From: an uncultured Anaerotruncus sp.
Lineage (GTDB): Bacteria > Bacillota_A > Clostridia > Oscillospirales > CAG-272
DNA: 7,842 bases
NCBI GenBank assembly: GCA_958414155.1
Contig: CATYWI010000048.1
Coordinates: 1 to 7,842, forward strand
Direction of reading: 5' to 3'
A program made the position numbers and the translations under genes. This document shows positions 6,579 through 7,842 of this stretch, one piece after another. The notes below the pieces were generated by a model. The model did no database searches and was not told the DNA's origin. It saw nothing but the letters and a program-made list of their open reading frames with translations. The number at the start of each line of letters is the position of its first letter. The stretch's first letter is position 1.

Positions 6579-7246
6579 TTTGCAAACAGCAGCTCCTCAA
6601 GGTCATTCGGAGATTCAAAATAATAGTCGCTTTCACGGCGCATCATCGCTTCGATGGAATTGCTTTGCCTTGCCCATCCAGCAGCGGCAAAGCGTACACC
6701 TGCCGCACGCGACATGACAAGTCCGGGTTTGAGGTCGTCTACCATTATAAGCTCATCTGCCGTGAAGCTGTTTTTCTTCATTATATCGAGCAGCGGGTAT
6801 GGGTCCGGCTTGCGCTTTCCCTCACCGGTATCCCATGCATAAACGCCGTCGGGCAGGATACCGAAATTGTGCCGCCAATCGCGCAGGATGTTTTCGGTGT
6901 AGGAGTGCGATACCACAAATATCACTCCACCTGCATCGCGATATTTTTTTATTACATCGCCAAGCCCCGGAACCGCTTCCGGGATCGTCATTTTTACAAA
7001 CCGTTGCCAGTTTGCAAATTCGAATTTCATTTCCTCATCGTTAAATCCGAGTATTCTTCTGAAAAACGGCTCAAATCCGGGATCGCAACAGTAATCGATA
7101 AATGTTTCATAATCATAGTGCGGCGCATCCGGGCGGAGCTTTTTCATTGTGTCGAGAAAAGCGGGATAGTTCACCTGCGGGGTAGACAGGACCGTGGTAT
7201 CATCGTGGTCGAGCACAAGGCAGGGGAATTTGAGTTTCTTTATCAT
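6575..7246 (-). CDS. HAD-superfamily hydrolase (phosphatase-like)
   Basis: A 223-residue cytoplasmic HAD hydrolase of phosphoglycolate-phosphatase-like type. Motif I is DHDDT (D13 nucleophile, D15 acid/base, T17), motif II is the serine in VVSHS (S113), motif III is K146 in KRKPDP, and motif IV is MVDD (D170, D171) for magnesium. Residues about 20-95 between motifs I and II form a helical C1-type cap that sets the substrate. Motif I differs from the usual DxDGT by having aspartate at the glycine position, which should not abolish catalysis. The substrate is not identifiable. The ATG at 7246 is preceded by GAGGTGA with a 4-base spacer, a strong start. It lies 21 bases downstream of the methyltransferase and overlaps the TtcA-like gene by 4 bases, so it is the middle gene of the operon. 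A repair or housekeeping phosphatase role is a guess. Confidence 0.88.
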   Translation of the reverse strand: MIKKLKFPCLVLDHDDTTVLSTPQVNYPAFLDTMKKLRPDAPHYDYETFIDYCCDPGFEPFFRRILGFNDEEMKFEFANWQRFVKMTIPEAVPGLGDVIKKYRDAGGVIFVVSHSYTENILRDWRHNFGILPDGVYAWDTGEGKRKPDPYPLLDIMKKNSFTADELIMVDDLKPGLVMSRAAGVRFAAAGWARQSNSIEAMMRRESDYYFESPNDLEELLFAK

Positions 7247-7267
7247 GCAGTCACCTCATTGCGGAAA

Positions 7268-7842
7268 TCAGACTTCGTTGAATGAGCACGCGGAATATAT
7301 CCGTGCGGCGTTTTCGGTCATTTGCCGCGCTCCGCCGCCGGGATCCTTTTCCGTGTACATAATAAGCGGGCGTGTGATATCAAGTGACGGCGCGCCGCCG
7401 AGCTTGGCTTCCACTATCACAGCCGACGGGCGCGATCCGGTGTCGGGATATATCTCGGTCATTCGCTTTGGCTCAAGACCGACCGCGCGAAGCGCGCCGA
7501 AAAGATCGGCAAGGCGGCTCGGATGAAAAACACAGACGAATATGCCTCCGAAATTGAGCAGTCGCGCCGCAGCGGCGGCAAAATCGCCGATACCGCCGAA
7601 CACCTCATGCCGGGCTATCAGCTTTTCCTGTGTCTCTGAGAGATGTCCCGTGTCTGTCCTCATGTACGGAGGATTGGAAAATACAACGTCAAACCTGCCG
7701 CCCAGCATTTCGGCGCGGATATCGCGCACGTCACCGTGCTGTGGCTTGAATATTCCGTCAAGTCCGTTGAGCGCGGCGTTGCGCCGGGCAAGCTCGGCGT
7801 ATTCCGGCTGAATCTCAATGGCGCGTATTTCGGGGAACTTGC
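7268..7842 (-). CDS. TrmN6/YfiC-like tRNA adenine N6-methyltransferase, 5'-truncated
   Basis: The frame is open from the right edge to the TGA at 7268-7270; 190 residues are visible. The start lies outside the window; the family is about 245 residues, so some 55 N-terminal residues, including the first SAM-binding glycine motif, are missing. Visible are IEIQPEYAELARRNAALNG at residues 9-27 (the acidic SAM-ribose motif followed by the characteristic RRNAALNGL helix), HGDVRDI, and the catalytic NPPY in FSNPPY (56-59 for NPPY). NPPY marks amino-group N6-adenine or glutamine methyltransferases. The combination with the EIQxExAxLARRNxxLNxL helix and the MYT-type C-terminus matches the tRNA1(Val) A37 N6-methyltransferase family (TrmN6, YfiC). 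A short in-frame GTG at 7729 is not the true start because conserved sequence continues upstream. It is the first visible gene of a minus-strand operon with the HAD and TtcA-like genes. Confidence 0.88.
   Translation of the reverse strand, partial: KFPEIRAIEIQPEYAELARRNAALNGLDGIFKPQHGDVRDIRAEMLGGRFDVVFSNPPYMRTDTGHLSETQEKLIARHEVFGGIGDFAAAAARLLNFGGIFVCVFHPSRLADLFGALRAVGLEPKRMTEIYPDTGSRPSAVIVEAKLGGAPSLDITRPLIMYTEKDPGGGARQMTENAARIYSACSFNEV

Noticed and set aside
6566..7285. 239-codon open frame on the plus strand across the HAD gene
   Set aside because: It is antisense to the HAD gene, whose four catalytic motifs are intact. The product has no recognisable domain and no good ribosome binding site was seen.
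7268..7729. Methyltransferase read as a complete 153-residue protein starting at the GTG at 7729
   Set aside because: Conserved family sequence (EIQPEYAELARRNAALNG) continues in frame to the window edge, so the gene is truncated by the window and does not start there.

Overview
The window looks like ordinary chromosome from a moderately GC-rich Firmicute, most likely a Clostridia gut-type lineage (Oscillospiraceae/Ruminococcaceae-like). This is inferred from strong GAGGTGA-type ribosome binding sites, sigma-A-type promoters, an OmpR-type two-component pair beside an FtsX-type ABC transporter, and AsnA. The lineage is not proven by anything in the sequence. Genes are tightly packed: no stretch over about 110 bases lacks a gene, and no tRNA, rRNA, CRISPR array, insertion sequence or phage gene was seen.

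Left block (about 1-4674, + strand): the last 33 residues of an OmpR/PhoB-family response regulator, a 334-residue sensor histidine kinase with almost no extracellular part, and then, after a 105-base gap, a two-gene ABC transporter (230-residue ATPase and 919-residue FtsX-like permease, joined by an ATGA overlap). The gap holds an extended -10 promoter with no -35 match and an 11-base-spaced GTCAC direct repeat, as expected for a response-regulator-activated promoter. The likely circuit is that envelope stress or an antimicrobial peptide is sensed by the kinase, perhaps through the transporter; the regulator is phosphorylated and the transporter is induced. This resembles BceRSAB-type modules in layout, but the permease architecture differs from BceB.

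Middle (4685-5753, + strand): asnA, ammonia-dependent asparagine synthetase, with its own near-perfect promoter starting 10 bases after the permease stop. A perfect 48-bp palindrome (5759-5806) follows and probably terminates transcription from both sides.

Right block (5805-7842, - strand), reading right to left: a 5'-truncated TrmN6/YfiC-like tRNA adenine N6-methyltransferase, a HAD-superfamily phosphatase, and a TtcA-like PP-loop tRNA thiolase. They are 21 bases apart and then overlap by 4, so they look like one operon, two of whose members belong to tRNA-modification families.

I found no clearly new biological system. The points most worth a second look are the candidate operator at 1163-1178, the dual-ectodomain permease paired with a sensor-less kinase, and the HAD phosphatase embedded between two tRNA-modification genes.
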